Source of the DNA: Salsuginibacillus halophilus
GTDB taxonomy: Bacteria > Bacillota > Bacilli > Bacillales > Marinococcaceae
DNA: 64,000 nt
Assembly: GCF_003014715.1 (NCBI RefSeq)
Contig: NZ_PYAV01000003.1
Span: 186,001 to 250,000 of the forward strand
Reading direction: 5' to 3'
The notes beneath the pieces are model-generated. The model searched no databases. It saw nothing but the letters and a program-made list of their open reading frames with translations, and had not been told where the DNA came from. The position numbers were made by a program, and so were the translations under genes. This document shows, one piece after another, positions 24,857 to 36,200 of the stretch. How positions within the stretch are numbered: position 1 is the stretch's first letter; every line of letters begins with the position of its first letter.

Positions 24857-25641
24857 TCAAGTTCGCGTACGACTTCAGGCAGTTCGCCTATCGTATAAAT
24901 TTGTTTTGTCGGTACAGGTGCAGTTGGCTGTTCTTGCTTTCGTAAGTTTAACCAAACAGATGAAAGGCCGCTCAAAGAAGCGCCGGTAATATCAGTGTTT
25001 AAATTATCGCCCACCATTACAGCATCTTCAGGGTTTACACCTGCAAGCTTAACTGTATGTTGAAACAGTGCAGGTTCAGGCTTGCCCCATCCGAATGCAC
25101 CGGAGATTACGATATGGTCAAAATAAGGAATTAAAATAGGGGACATTGTTAGCTTTTCTTGCTGTAGGCTTGGCGCTCCATTTGTTAAAAGCAATAGTTG
25201 ATAGTCTTGTGATAAGTCGTGCAGCGTGTCGATCGCTTCATCAAACAACCACGGTAGACGACGGCGGTGCGCTTTAAATGTGTCGGCCCAGAACTTCGCA
25301 TTTGGAGATGAAACTTCAAGGTCTTCTAAACTCCGCTTCCAGACAAACTGTTGGTAAGCTGGAACTTCTGCGCGCATTTGGCGAAAGCCGTGATGGTGTA
25401 CATCTGTAAAAGAACCCCATAAACCTTCGAACGGGTTAATACCAATTTGTTTTGTGAACTCGTAGGACTTTAAAGTTTGATAAACTTTAGGTGCGTTTAT
25501 ACGAACACGTTCAAGCAGTTCGCTTGCATTAATGTTATAAGCTGATGCTGCCTGCTGACATGTCGCGCGCAGTGCCTCTAAAATGCTGCGACGGTCGTTT
25601 AGCAGCGTATCATCCAAATCAAATACGACAGTTTTTACCAT
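24853..25641 (-). CDS. HAD-superfamily hydrolase (YjjG/YfnB-like nucleotidase)
   Basis: 262 residues from ATG 25641, 9 bp after GGAGG (ORF extension to 25659 is unsupported). HAD motifs are complete: VVFDLDDTLLND (nucleophile Asp), LLLTNGAPSLQQEKL (motif II Thr), lysine in FGWGKPEPALFQ, and VMVGDNLNTDITGA. The layout matches subfamily IA, phosphatases of the YjjG/YfnB type that act on nucleotides or sugar phosphates. Specific substrate not determinable. It overlaps the YkgJ-like gene end to end by 4 bp. Confidence 0.88.
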   Translation of the reverse strand: MVKTVVFDLDDTLLNDRRSILEALRATCQQAASAYNINASELLERVRINAPKVYQTLKSYEFTKQIGINPFEGLWGSFTDVHHHGFRQMRAEVPAYQQFVWKRSLEDLEVSSPNAKFWADTFKAHRRRLPWLFDEAIDTLHDLSQDYQLLLLTNGAPSLQQEKLTMSPILIPYFDHIVISGAFGWGKPEPALFQHTVKLAGVNPEDAVMVGDNLNTDITGASLSGLSSVWLNLRKQEQPTAPVPTKQIYTIGELPEVVRELD

Positions 25642-26048
25642 AGTGGGTGTCCTCCTCAAAATGAACTAAAAATACGAATCAAATCTTATTTTAAAGCTTT
25701 GTAACTTGAAAAGAAACCTTTGCCGCTAAAGAACCGTTATGAATAGACCCTTCAATTTTAAATATGTTTAGATTATCTATTAAAGTGAAAATCAGATGTG
25801 TAAATTGCAGCAAACAATAAGTTCAAGCGGAATTTATTGGTCAAGGGGTCAATGCAACGATTATTTAAATATGATGTTTTAAATTCAGACGTATGCAGAT
25901 CACCTTGAGTGCACATTTGTTTAGTGTCAAAAGACAATTGTTTGTGTTAAACTATGGATGAACGTGCAAGCTTCACTTGCGCGAAAAAATGAAAATTATT
26001 TGTCGTTATTCTTTTAGTTTTGTGTAAAAGCGTGTTAAAATTAAGCTG

Positions 26049-26063
26049 ATGAAAGCGTTAACG
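26049..26063 (+). promoter_or_regulatory. Possible CcpA cre site upstream of odhA
   Basis: ATGAAAGCGTTAACG matches the cre consensus WTGNAANCGNWNNCW except for its last base. Carbon catabolite control of 2-oxoglutarate dehydrogenase would be sensible. Confidence 0.4.
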
Positions 26064-26088
26064 AAATTGTGGTCGTACGTTTCATCAA

Positions 26089-26141
26089 ACCGGCTGGAAA
26101 ATGAGAATAGCTTATGACAATTTTTAAATTCTCAAGCCGGT
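26089..26141 (+). promoter_or_regulatory. Stem-loop in the odhA leader
   Basis: ACCGGCT pairs with AGCCGGT, and inside it GAGAAT pairs with ATTCTC, leaving a 19-nt loop. No T tract follows, so it is not a plain terminator; a role in mRNA stability or repressor binding is possible. It ends 50 bp before the start codon. Confidence 0.45.
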
Positions 26142-26190
26142 CAGCCAGACTTCAAAGTGAATCATCAACAAGTTGTTGGAGGTTATTCAG

Positions 26191-29016
26191 ATGAGCAGAA
26201 ATCAAGGCAGTCAAGGAGAGCCTTGGGAAGATTTTCACGGACCGAACCTCGGTTATGTTCTCGATGCTTACGAGGTTTATAAGCAAAATCCGGAAGAAAT
26301 CGACCCGGAAATGAAAGAATGGTTCGATCGTTACGGTCCACCAAAGCTCGAAAATGGTGGGTCTATCACTACAAGCGGATCTGAAGCAGTCATGGATGCT
26401 TCTTTTATGGAGAAAGTGGCCAATGCGGTCAAACTCTCCGAAAACATCCGCGTTTACGGCCATTTGTTTGCAGATATTAACCCGCTCGAAGAACGAAAAG
26501 AGGTAACATCTTTTTTTGAACCTGCAGAATACGGGCTTGAAAATGGTGACCTAGAAGCAATGCCGGCGAGTATGCTTTGCCCCGATGCGCCAAACCATGT
26601 TCATACAGGCCTAGATGCAGTCAATCATTTAAAGTCGATGCATACAACTTCATTAGGTTTTGAGTTTGACCATGTTCACGATGTTGAAGAAAGTCGATGG
26701 TTAAACCAGATGGTCGAGTCCGGAAGCATATATAAAGAGCTTTCAAATGACAAGCGAAAAGCAATCCTTGAAAAGCTTACACATACTGAATTGTTTGAAC
26801 AGTTTATTCATAAAACATACGTTGGTCAAAAGCGGTTTTCAGTAGAAGGCTTGGATGCAATGGTGCCGATGGTAAATGAAACGGTACACGATGCGGTAAA
26901 AGACGGCACAAATCAAGTGTTTATCGGCATGGCACACCGCGGCCGGTTAAATATCCTTGCCAACGTACTTGGTAAACCGTATGACTTGATCTTTTCGGAA
27001 TTTGCTCACTCTCCAAACAAAGAACTGATACCATCTGAAGGTTCTGTAGGTATTAACGACGGCTGGACTGGTGATGTGAAATACCACTTAGGTGCAGACC
27101 GTTCAATTGAGCATGATTCCCATCATGCAACAGTTTCTTTAGCAAACAACCCGAGCCACTTAGAGTTTGTTAATCCAGTAGTGGAAGGATATACACGTGC
27201 CGCGCAAGAAGTGCGCGATACAGAAGGCTTCCCGTTACAGGATACGCAAAAAGCGCTTGCAATCTTAATTCACGGTGACGCTGCATTCCCTGGGCAGGGC
27301 ATTGTCGCTGAAACTTTGAACTTAAGCCGCTTAAAAGGATACCAAACAGGCGGAACAGTACATGTCATTGCCAACAACCAACTCGGTTTTACAACGGAAA
27401 GCCATGACTCGCGCTCGACGACATATGCAAGTGATTTGGCAAAAGGGTATGAGATCCCGATTGTTCACGTAAATGCTGATGATCTTGATGCATGTATTGC
27501 AGCTATGGATCTTGCATACGAGTACCGCCGGCGCTTTAATAAAGATTTTGTGATTGATTTAATTGGCTACCGCCGATTCGGTCATAACGAAATGGATGAG
27601 CCTGCTGCAACGCAGCCACAGCTGTACGACGTGATCCGCAACCATCCGAGTGCACGTGCACGCTATGCTGAACAGCTCATAAACGAGGGTGTTCTTAGCA
27701 AAGACGATGCTGAATCTATGAAGCAGCAAGTACAGGAACGGTTGCAGTCTGCCTATGGCAATGTTTCAGACGAAAAGCTTCAGGCAGATGTATCTGAGCC
27801 ACCGGAAGTCGTTGAAAAAGGGTTAACAGTTCAAGATACTTCTGTCTCTTATGATTTACTAAAACAGATGAACGATGAATTAATTACCTTCCCGGAAGAT
27901 TTCAATGTGTTTCCTAAGCTGAAAAAGATTCTTGAGCGCCGCGGAAAAGCATTTGATGATGACGAAATTGACTGGGCTCATGCAGAGGCTTTAGCTTTTG
28001 CAAGTATCGTTTCTGAAGGTACACCGCTCCGCTTGACTGGACAAGACTCTGAGCGTGGAACTTTTGCTCACCGGCATATTGTTCTTCACGACTATAAAGA
28101 CGGTGACATTTATTCGCCGCTGCATGATATTTCAACAGCTGATGCAACATTTGCGGTTCATAACAGTCCGCTTTCTGAAGCGTCCGCTGTCGGCTTTGAA
28201 TACGGCTATAATGTACAGTCCCCAGAAACCATGGTGCTTTGGGAAGCGCAATTCGGTGACTTCTCAAACTCTGCTCAAGTTTTGTTTGACCAATTCATTT
28301 CTTCAGGACGTGCCAAGTGGGGACAAAAATCAGGAATGGTCTTTCTGTTGCCACATGGTTACGAAGGACAGGGGCCAGAACACTCGAGTGCACGTCTAGA
28401 GCGCTTTTTACAAATGGCCGCTGAAAATAACTGGAATGTATGCAACTTATCAAGTGCAGCACAGTACTTTCATATTTTACGTCGTCAGGCACACAGCCTT
28501 GAAAACGAAGAGATTCGACCACTCGTCTTAATGACGCCGAAAAGTCTACTTCGTAATGCGAAAGTGGCTTGCGCTGTAAAAGATTTAACGGATGAGCGTT
28601 TTCACCCGGTACTAGAAGAGCCGTTAACAGGACATAAACCTGACCAAGTGAAACGGTTAATTCTCGGCAGTGGAAAAATCACTGTGAACCTGCATGAAGA
28701 ACTTGAGAAAAAAGACGAAGTACCAGAAGATATTCATGTTGTCCGGCTCGAGGAACTTTATCCATTCCCTGCAGAAGAACTGCAGTCGATCATCAGCCGC
28801 TTTTCCAACGTAGAAGAAATTGTCTGGGTTCAGGAAGAGCCGAAAAATATGGGAGCATGGGGATATATTGTTCCATCTTTATGGGACTTGGCACCAGAAG
28901 GCGCAGATGTGAAATACACAGGCCGCCGTCGTCGTTCAAGCCCATCCGAAGGCGACCCGAATGTTCATAAAAAAGATCAAGCCCGCATCATTGACGAAGC
29001 ATTGACACGCTCATAA
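26191..29016 (+). CDS. odhA: 2-oxoglutarate dehydrogenase E1 component
   Basis: 941 residues, the usual Bacillus length. It decarboxylates 2-oxoglutarate with thiamine diphosphate in the citric acid cycle and passes the succinyl group to OdhB. Visible motifs include [20 protein letters not shown], the ThDP/Mg motif [43 protein letters not shown], and the transketolase-like C-terminal half ([25 protein letters not shown]). ATG 26191 follows GGAGG by about 8 bp; the frame extends upstream without a site. It is 13 bp from odhB, forming an operon that ends in a terminator at 30327. Confidence 0.97.
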   Translation: MSRNQGSQGEPWEDFHGPNLGYVLDAYEVYKQNPEEIDPEMKEWFDRYGPPKLENGGSITTSGSEAVMDASFMEKVANAVKLSENIRVYGHLFADINPLEERKEVTSFFEPAEYGLENGDLEAMPASMLCPDAPNHVHTGLDAVNHLKSMHTTSLGFEFDHVHDVEESRWLNQMVESGSIYKELSNDKRKAILEKLTHTELFEQFIHKTYVGQKRFSVEGLDAMVPMVNETVHDAVKDGTNQVFIGMAHRGRLNILANVLGKPYDLIFSEFAHSPNKELIPSEGSVGINDGWTGDVKYHLGADRSIEHDSHHATVSLANNPSHLEFVNPVVEGYTRAAQEVRDTEGFPLQDTQKALAILIHGDAAFPGQGIVAETLNLSRLKGYQTGGTVHVIANNQLGFTTESHDSRSTTYASDLAKGYEIPIVHVNADDLDACIAAMDLAYEYRRRFNKDFVIDLIGYRRFGHNEMDEPAATQPQLYDVIRNHPSARARYAEQLINEGVLSKDDAESMKQQVQERLQSAYGNVSDEKLQADVSEPPEVVEKGLTVQDTSVSYDLLKQMNDELITFPEDFNVFPKLKKILERRGKAFDDDEIDWAHAEALAFASIVSEGTPLRLTGQDSERGTFAHRHIVLHDYKDGDIYSPLHDISTADATFAVHNSPLSEASAVGFEYGYNVQSPETMVLWEAQFGDFSNSAQVLFDQFISSGRAKWGQKSGMVFLLPHGYEGQGPEHSSARLERFLQMAAENNWNVCNLSSAAQYFHILRRQAHSLENEEIRPLVLMTPKSLLRNAKVACAVKDLTDERFHPVLEEPLTGHKPDQVKRLILGSGKITVNLHEELEKKDEVPEDIHVVRLEELYPFPAEELQSIISRFSNVEEIVWVQEEPKNMGAWGYIVPSLWDLAPEGADVKYTGRRRRSSPSEGDPNVHKKDQARIIDEALTRS

Positions 29017-29029
29017 GGAGGAACTTGAA

Positions 29030-30307
29030 ATGGCAGAGATTAAAGTACCAGAATTAGCCGAATCAATTACAGAAGGAACGATTGCACAATTTTTAAAAGA
29101 ACCGGGTGAGTACGTTAACCAAGGTGAAAATATTGCTGAACTTGAAACTGATAAAGTTAACGTAGAAGTAACAGCAGAACAGTCCGGTGTTATTCAAAAG
29201 TTTTTAAAAGAAGCTGGCGACACTGTTGAGGTTGGAGATGCTATTGCAGTTGTTGACGAGAACGCAGACAGCTCCAGCAGCGATAGCTCTGCGGGAGAAA
29301 CCGAAGCAAAAGAAGCGCCTAAAGAGGAAGCAAAGCCTGCAGAAGAAAGCAGTTCTTCTGAAGAGAGTGATGATGTTGAGGCGGACGATTCCGGTGAGAA
29401 ACCTGTCGCTTCTCCAGCTGCGCGTAAACTTGCACGCGAAAAAGGCATTGACTTAAACGCCGTGCCGGTCCGCGATCCACTCGGTCGTGTTCGTACAGAA
29501 GATGTAGAAAACTACGAACAAAACAAAGAAAAAGCTTCTGCACCAAAACAAAAAGAAGAGAAGAAGCAGGATTCTAAGCCGAAAGAAAAAGATGAATTTG
29601 AAGGTAAGCCGGTTGTGCGCGAGCGGATGTCCCGTCGCCGTCAAACAATTGCAAACCGCCTTGTTGAAGCTCAACAAACTTCAGCAATGCTCACAACATT
29701 TAATGAAATTGATATGAGCGCAGTCATGGAACTCCGTAAGCGTCGTAAAGACCGGTTTCAAGAAATGCATGATGTGCGTCTTGGTTTCATGTCTTTCTTT
29801 ACAAAAGCAGTCATCGGTGCTCTGAAGCAATACCCTTACTTGAATGCTGAGATTCAAGGTAGTGAAATTGTGCGTAAGCAATTCTATGATATTGGCATGG
29901 CTGTATCGACAGAGGAAGGTCTAATTGTTCCGGTTGTACGTGATGCTGATAAGAAAACTTTTGCTGATATTGAACAAGAAGTTGTAGACTTATCGAAAAA
30001 AGCTCAAAACAATCAGCTGCAAATTTCCGATCTGCAAGGTGGCTCATTTACCATTACCAATGGCGGCGTATTCGGTTCTTTATTATCCACGCCGATTCTA
30101 AATACCCCACAGGTAGGGATCCTTGGCATGCATAAAATCCAGTGGCGTCCAGTTGCCATTGACGAAGAAAACATGGAAAATCGTCCGATGATGTATATTG
30201 CACTCTCTTACGATCACCGCATTGTGGACGGCAAAGAAGCTGTTAGCTTTCTCGTAAAAGTTAAAGAGCTACTTGAAGAACCAGAAAATCTGCTGCTCGA
30301 AGGTTAA
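29030..30307 (+). CDS. odhB: Dihydrolipoyllysine-residue succinyltransferase (E2)
   Basis: 425 residues. Residues 1-76 are the lipoyl domain with the lipoylated lysine in [11 protein letters not shown] (Lys42). A very acidic Ser/Glu/Ala linker follows, longer and more acidic than in non-halophiles. The E1/E3-binding domain is [33 protein letters not shown], and the catalytic core runs from [15 protein letters not shown] to [16 protein letters not shown] with the active-site His/Asp. It transfers the succinyl group to CoA. It is translated from AAGGAGG just after odhA. Confidence 0.97.
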   Translation: MAEIKVPELAESITEGTIAQFLKEPGEYVNQGENIAELETDKVNVEVTAEQSGVIQKFLKEAGDTVEVGDAIAVVDENADSSSSDSSAGETEAKEAPKEEAKPAEESSSSEESDDVEADDSGEKPVASPAARKLAREKGIDLNAVPVRDPLGRVRTEDVENYEQNKEKASAPKQKEEKKQDSKPKEKDEFEGKPVVRERMSRRRQTIANRLVEAQQTSAMLTTFNEIDMSAVMELRKRRKDRFQEMHDVRLGFMSFFTKAVIGALKQYPYLNAEIQGSEIVRKQFYDIGMAVSTEEGLIVPVVRDADKKTFADIEQEVVDLSKKAQNNQLQISDLQGGSFTITNGGVFGSLLSTPILNTPQVGILGMHKIQWRPVAIDEENMENRPMMYIALSYDHRIVDGKEAVSFLVKVKELLEEPENLLLEG

Positions 30308-30326
30308 CTCTTCAACCAGCAGATAC

Positions 30327-30358
30327 GGCCTCTTCCTTATATAGGAAGGGGTCTTGTT
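30327..30358 (+). terminator. Terminator of the odhAB operon
   Basis: GGCCTCTTCCTT pairs with AGGAAGGGGTC (with G-U pairs), then TTGTTTCGTTTT. Good stem, moderate T tract. Confidence 0.7.
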
Positions 30359-30413
30359 TCGTTTTGAGTTTACAAATTTTTCTGTTCCTATGTGAATAAA
30401 AGGAGTTTTTTAC

Positions 30414-33296
30414 ATGGATGACGCGATGCTTAAGCAGCTGCAAGAAGTTTGCGAGGCGTATCCGATCGAGCCGGTTTGGTTGGTGGTTCCGTCAACTCGT
30501 GACGGACGATTAATCATGAAAACATTAGCAGAAAATGGGATTTCCCTTCTTAATGTGAAAGTAGTGACGATGGATCAGTTGGCAGACGCTGCGGTTGGAG
30601 GAGACACAGCATCAAAACGTATGGACCGAAATGGTATTCACCGCCGGCTTTATCAAGCATTGAAGGCGTCGAAGCAGGAGTTAAACTACTTTACAAACAT
30701 TACAATTTCTCCAAATTTCATTGATCAAATGATGACAACTTTACTAGACATTAAACGAGCAGGCTTGAATGCTTCTAAAATGAGTGAAGAAACTTTTGTT
30801 CATCCAGATAAGGCACGAGACCTTGCCAAATTGGAGCGCGTGTATGAAACAATTAAGCACAGTTTAGAAGCGTTCGATGAAGCAGACATTTTAAAGAAAG
30901 CTGTATCGTCAGTAGAACGCACATTTTTACCTTCAGCTGTCGTTTTCTTTCCGCATGATGCATACCACAAGCTTGAAAGAGAGCTATTATTAACGGTTAA
31001 AGACTATATTCCAGTTTATACTGCTGCGCCTGAATCTTCTGCTGATGCACCGATGCCAAACCAGCCGCTTTCCTTTTTAGAAAAAGAAGTTCCTTCTCTA
31101 GAACGCGGGCTTAAGCAAAAGCAAGCGAACTTATCTATGCATGAGGCATTTTCATTAGATGAAGAAGTACGAGCGATGCTTGAAACGATGAGGCAAAACG
31201 TAGATGCCTTTGATGAAGTTGTCATTCATTACACGTCGACGAAGGATTACTTACCGTTATTACACGAATCTGTAACATCGATGGGATTACCGGCAACATT
31301 TGCTGAAGGAATTCCACTTCATCATACGAAACATGGACGGGCTTTTTTTGCTCTGGTTCAATGGTTGCAGAACGACATGAAATTACCGGATTTGCGTGAT
31401 TATATGCAGGAGGGGTTATTTTCATGGCCGGATGTAGCCGTACAAGAAGCGGAAGTACGTCTTTTAGAATTAGAAAACCGCGGGGTTCAAGTTTTAAATG
31501 AATATGCTTTACAACAACTATATGAAACGGCTGAATATAGCGGACGTGCTACCGATTTAGCGTTATTTACTCGGTTTAAGCAAGTTTTAGACTGTGTTCC
31601 TGTTAAATACCGTTACGATGAGCTCGACCTTGGCACAGCAGCTAATCATTTAAAGCGAATGCTTCAGGTGATTCAGCCTGATTTTGCTGGTGAAGAAGCT
31701 GTGGTACATGAAGCTTTACAAACACATCTAGAGGCAGTTGAAATATGCTTGGATGAAAATTACGCATGGATGGATATTCTTCAGCTCATTGATCATGAAT
31801 GCCGTAAATTGTATGCAGGCGGTTCCTTACCTAAGCCGGGAAGGCTGCACATTACACCATACCGAAATGGCTTATACATCAACCGCAGCCATCATTGGGT
31901 ACTCGGTATGGACCAAACCCGATATCCCGGCCGACAGTCAGAAGATCCACTGCTGCTTGATGGAGAACGGGCATCTCTAAACAGCGAACTTGATTTAAGC
32001 ACTTATCATACGAGCAGGGCTTTATGGCAACTGGCTTCGATTTTTCTAAATGGGAATAACCGTAGTTTCTATGTTTCGTATGCATCAATGGATCTTGGAA
32101 AAAACCGTCCACAGGTAAAGGCCCACCTGTATCAAGCACTTGAAGATGCATTGGCAAAAAACATTACCATTCACAAACCATATCGTCCGCTTGATGTGAA
32201 ATTTGATCAGGTGGACTGGTGGCATGATAAAGCGCATTTAGGTGCGGGTCACCGTTTTGCCCGTGAAGCAGCATCGTTTTACACCATGCATCACCAATTA
32301 ATAGAAGCCGCAACGCAAAGATTTTCTTCAAAGTGGACACCTTGGGATGGTGTACTTAAAGATCCGGCTGCACTTGTAGACCCTAAGCGCGAGTCTGTGC
32401 CGTTTTCTGCATCAAAGCTTGAAACACTTGCTTCTTGTCCATTTGCTTATTATTTGTCTTACGTCCTCAAATTAGATCCTGAAGAAGACCGGAGTGAGGA
32501 ATATCGCTGGTTAACACCGTTAGAACGTGGCAGTGTGCTACATGAGCTGTACGAAGATATTGTAAGATTAGGGTTAATAAATATGGAAGAAAATCTATCA
32601 CAAGTCAAGCTTGATGAACTATTTATTGAAAAGATGTCCAGTTTAGAAGAGCGCATTCCACCTGCTTCTTTAACGGCTCGTGACATTGAGCGTCGAGAAC
32701 TGTATGCATCAAGCCAATTATTTTTAAACGTAGAAAAGCAAAAGCCGGCTCATCAAGCAATTTCCACAGAGTACAGATTTGGGTTTGTTGATCATCCAAC
32801 AGCCATTCCTACTGAAAATGGTGAATCAATTCAAATTCGCGGAAAAATTGATCGTGTGAATCAATACGAAGATCAATCCATTGAAATTGTTGATTATAAA
32901 ACCGGCCGTGCCCAAAAATTTAAAGATTCAAGTTACTTTGAAGGTGGGCGCAGACTTCAGCCGGCGCTTTATGCCGCCGCTTATGAACAAAATGAAAAGC
33001 AAAAGGTGAGACAAACTGGTTATGATTATCCGACAACAAAAGGTCTTGGAGCTTCTGTTCGTTTTTCGTACGGTGAGAAGGAACAAGTGAAGCTTTCCGA
33101 GGTTTTAGAACGTTTAAGTCGTACGGCTGCTACAGGGCGTTTTTATTTAACAGATGACCCGGAAGATTGTAAGTTTTGCCGCTTTCAAGACGTTTGTCGT
33201 CGAACCCACTATGACCAGGAACTAATCGAACAAAAACAGGACGTAGACCAACCCGAGATTTATCGAGGGTTTCAGGAGGTACGTAAGTATGACTAG
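30414..33296 (+). CDS. AddB-like nuclease subunit of a compact helicase-nuclease pair
   Basis: 960 residues, shorter than canonical AddB (about 1,160). The C-terminal PD-(D/E)XK nuclease is clear: ESIQIRGKIDRVNQYEDQ and IEIVDYKTGRA, with iron-sulfur cysteines in ASCPFAYYLSYVLKLDPEED and CKFCRFQDVC, as in AddB. The N-terminal region is helicase-like, with VVPSTRDGRLIMKTLAENG in place of a Walker A loop (no GxGKT), so it should not hydrolyse ATP. Its stop overlaps the AddA-like start by 8 bp. Probable role: processing of double-strand breaks with the AddA partner. Whether it is the organism's only AddAB or a second, divergent pair cannot be told here. Confidence 0.8.
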   Translation: MDDAMLKQLQEVCEAYPIEPVWLVVPSTRDGRLIMKTLAENGISLLNVKVVTMDQLADAAVGGDTASKRMDRNGIHRRLYQALKASKQELNYFTNITISPNFIDQMMTTLLDIKRAGLNASKMSEETFVHPDKARDLAKLERVYETIKHSLEAFDEADILKKAVSSVERTFLPSAVVFFPHDAYHKLERELLLTVKDYIPVYTAAPESSADAPMPNQPLSFLEKEVPSLERGLKQKQANLSMHEAFSLDEEVRAMLETMRQNVDAFDEVVIHYTSTKDYLPLLHESVTSMGLPATFAEGIPLHHTKHGRAFFALVQWLQNDMKLPDLRDYMQEGLFSWPDVAVQEAEVRLLELENRGVQVLNEYALQQLYETAEYSGRATDLALFTRFKQVLDCVPVKYRYDELDLGTAANHLKRMLQVIQPDFAGEEAVVHEALQTHLEAVEICLDENYAWMDILQLIDHECRKLYAGGSLPKPGRLHITPYRNGLYINRSHHWVLGMDQTRYPGRQSEDPLLLDGERASLNSELDLSTYHTSRALWQLASIFLNGNNRSFYVSYASMDLGKNRPQVKAHLYQALEDALAKNITIHKPYRPLDVKFDQVDWWHDKAHLGAGHRFAREAASFYTMHHQLIEAATQRFSSKWTPWDGVLKDPAALVDPKRESVPFSASKLETLASCPFAYYLSYVLKLDPEEDRSEEYRWLTPLERGSVLHELYEDIVRLGLINMEENLSQVKLDELFIEKMSSLEERIPPASLTARDIERRELYASSQLFLNVEKQKPAHQAISTEYRFGFVDHPTAIPTENGESIQIRGKIDRVNQYEDQSIEIVDYKTGRAQKFKDSSYFEGGRRLQPALYAAAYEQNEKQKVRQTGYDYPTTKGLGASVRFSYGEKEQVKLSEVLERLSRTAATGRFYLTDDPEDCKFCRFQDVCRRTHYDQELIEQKQDVDQPEIYRGFQEVRKYD

Positions 33297-36200
33297 GCTG
33301 CAGGACGAACAAGAACGTGAAGCCATTCTTCATGAGCTAAATGAAAATTTTGTCGTTGAAGCCGGGGCTGGCTCGGGCAAGACGTACAGTTTGGTGCAGC
33401 GGATGGTCAATACCGTTGCGAGCGGTGCTGCAGAAGTGCACGAAATTGCTGCCATTACTTTCACCCAAAAAGCTGCCCAGGAGATGGAGGAACGCTTTCG
33501 GAAAGCTTTGAAAGAAGAGGCTGCGTCGGCAGAAGGAGAAAAGAAGCTCCACTGTGAACAGGCACTTGCTGAAGTTGATCAAATTTACATTGGGACAGTA
33601 CATGCCTTTTGTACAAAAATGCTTCACGAACGGCCCGTGGAGGCTGGTCTTGATCTAGAATTTGAAACCATTGAAGATCGTGAGGAACAGGAGCTGCTTG
33701 ACAAAGTATGGGATAAATTTATTCAACAAAAAAAGCGGGATGACCCTGAGACTATGCAGGAACTCATTTCAACAGGAATAGAACTGCAAGAAATCCGTCC
33801 ATGGCTGGAACAAGTACGGACATACGCAGATGTAAACTGGCCGGCACATGTAGTAAACAGGCCAGACATTGAGGAAGCAGTTCATCAAATTGAACGCTTT
33901 GTACATGTACATGAGCGCAATATTCCTGACACAGCAACAGCGGCTGATTTAGACGCTGCCCAGAAACAGCTGATTGATGCGAAACGGTACTTGCAATATG
34001 TAAGACGCAACAATGATGAAGCAAAAATTCAATTGTTGGAGATGTTTGAAAAACCGGCTAAAGTTACAATGAAGCGTTGGTTGAATGCTGATGCAGCTAA
34101 AGAACTGCGTGACAGCACTTTACCGGCATTTTGTGAAACAATCGCTGCGACCTTGTTTGATTACCGGGCTTACCGTTATCCAAAAGTCATTACGGTTTTA
34201 CAAGATGCTCTAAGTGTATATGAAGCTGAAAAACAGCGGCAATCAAAATTGACCTATCATGACTTATTAACTGTCAGCGTCCAGATGTTAAAACATAATC
34301 TTGAAGTTCGTGCTTTTTTCCGTGAGAAATATCGCGTGCTCCTTGTTGATGAGTTTCAAGATACGGATCCTGTACAGGCAGAACTAGTCATGCTGCTTGC
34401 AAGTGATGATGACCACTCCAATTGGCGGGAAATGACGCCGCGCCCTGGATCGCTGTTTGTCGTAGGTGATCCGAAACAATCCATATACCGATTCCGCAGG
34501 GCAGACATTCAAATTTATCAAGAGATGAAAAACATTATAAAGAACACAAATGGAAGGGTTCTTCCCTTAACGATGAATTTCCGTACCTCAAAGGCAGTAA
34601 CTGAACCATTAAATGAAGCTTTTCAAAAGATGCTCCCTGCGTTAGAAACGAGCACTCAAGCTTCGTACCGGCCATTAATCGCACCGGAGCCTGCAGCTGA
34701 AGAAGAAATGGAAGGTATTTATCAACTTACATTAGATGCCGGTAAAAAAGCTGATGTTTTAAAACGTGAAGCGACAATCATCGCAGGTTATATACAGCAA
34801 AAAGTTCAACTAGAAGCAGCCCGGCCTCAAGACTTTATGATTTTAACACGTTATAACGAAGGTATGGACATTTACCGGGATGCATTAAAAACAGCTGGCA
34901 TACCTGCAACTGCGGCGACGGAGTTAAACTTAAGTGATGATCCAGTCTGGCAGGAACTTTGTTATTTATACGAAGCCGTCGCTGCACCACACCGACCTTT
35001 AAATATTGTCCGGCTGTACCGTGGGCCGTTGTTTGGTTTGAGTGATGATGATTTCGTTGCAGAAAAAGCAGCAGGACAGGCATTAACAATTGAAACAGAA
35101 GAAAAAGCAGGAACTAATTTTCAAAAAGCGAATGAAGAGCTGTCGAACTACCGTCAGTATGTACACCTATATTCGCCGATTGATGCTTTAGAAAAGATTG
35201 CATTCGCTTCAGCCTGGCCGCTTCTTGCATCAGATCGTAAAGAACCAGAAAAAAATTTAAGTCGACTTCATCATTTACTCACGCTCGTCAGGCGCGAAAA
35301 CGCCAACGGAAGCGGTACATTTGCTGAAGCGGTTCAAACGTTCCGGAGCTTTGTTGAAGAAGGGGGATTTGAAGATGCAGTACTGCCTCACGAATATGAA
35401 GCGGTACAAATCTTAAATGTTCATAAAGCAAAAGGCCTTGAAGCGCCGTACGTTTTTTTAGCACATCCTGTTAAGTTCATTACACCCGGAAGCCGTTCAT
35501 CAGAACATATTGAACGAGTGTCTGGTGAAGGTAGTGGTTATTTTTGGTTTTCTAAAAAGACAGGTATGTATCAATCAAAAACGGTCGCTCATCCTCACAA
35601 TGCGGAAGAGCTTTTTGCACTTGAAACAGCGTACAGTGAAGCTGAAGAAACTCGCTTAACTTATGTTGCAGCGACACGGGCTGAACAAATGATTGTAATC
35701 AGTCGCACGAATGAAGATGACAAAAAACAGAAGAACCCATGGCAGCATCTGATTTCCTCACTTCCGCCATTAGAAGAGATAAATACCAATTTCAATCTCA
35801 TCCAAGCTGTTAAAACTGATGAACCAGATGTTGGTGAAGGATGGTTCAGCTTAGAAAGTGAGACCGAAGCGTGGATAAACGAAAAATCTTCTCCTACTTA
35901 CAGTGAAACAGCAGCAACGGCAATGATTGATGAAAAACGAAAACCACCTATGACAAAAGCAGATCTTGCTGATGAAGAAATGAGCGGACCTGAATGGGGA
36001 GCACTTGTTCACAAAGCATTAGAAGATCTAATGAATCATCAAGAAATAACTTCAGAGTGGTTAGCTCAATTATGTCAAGAATTTGGCTTTGCAGATAAAC
36101 TAAGAAAACTCGAAGCCATCATTGTTGACTTTCAAAATGAGGAGCTTTATAAGAAAGTGAACACCGCACGGCAAGCTTATACAGAAATGCCATTCACGTA

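Larger units (their letters stand above)
25642..26190. other. Long leader and promoter region of odhA
   Basis: About 550 bp without a gene, AT-rich. It holds a catabolite-responsive-element-like site (26049-26063) and a leader stem-loop (26089-26141), listed separately. Possible -10 sequences occur around 25950 and 26035, but no clear consensus promoter was settled. The rest shows nothing recognisable. Confidence 0.4.
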
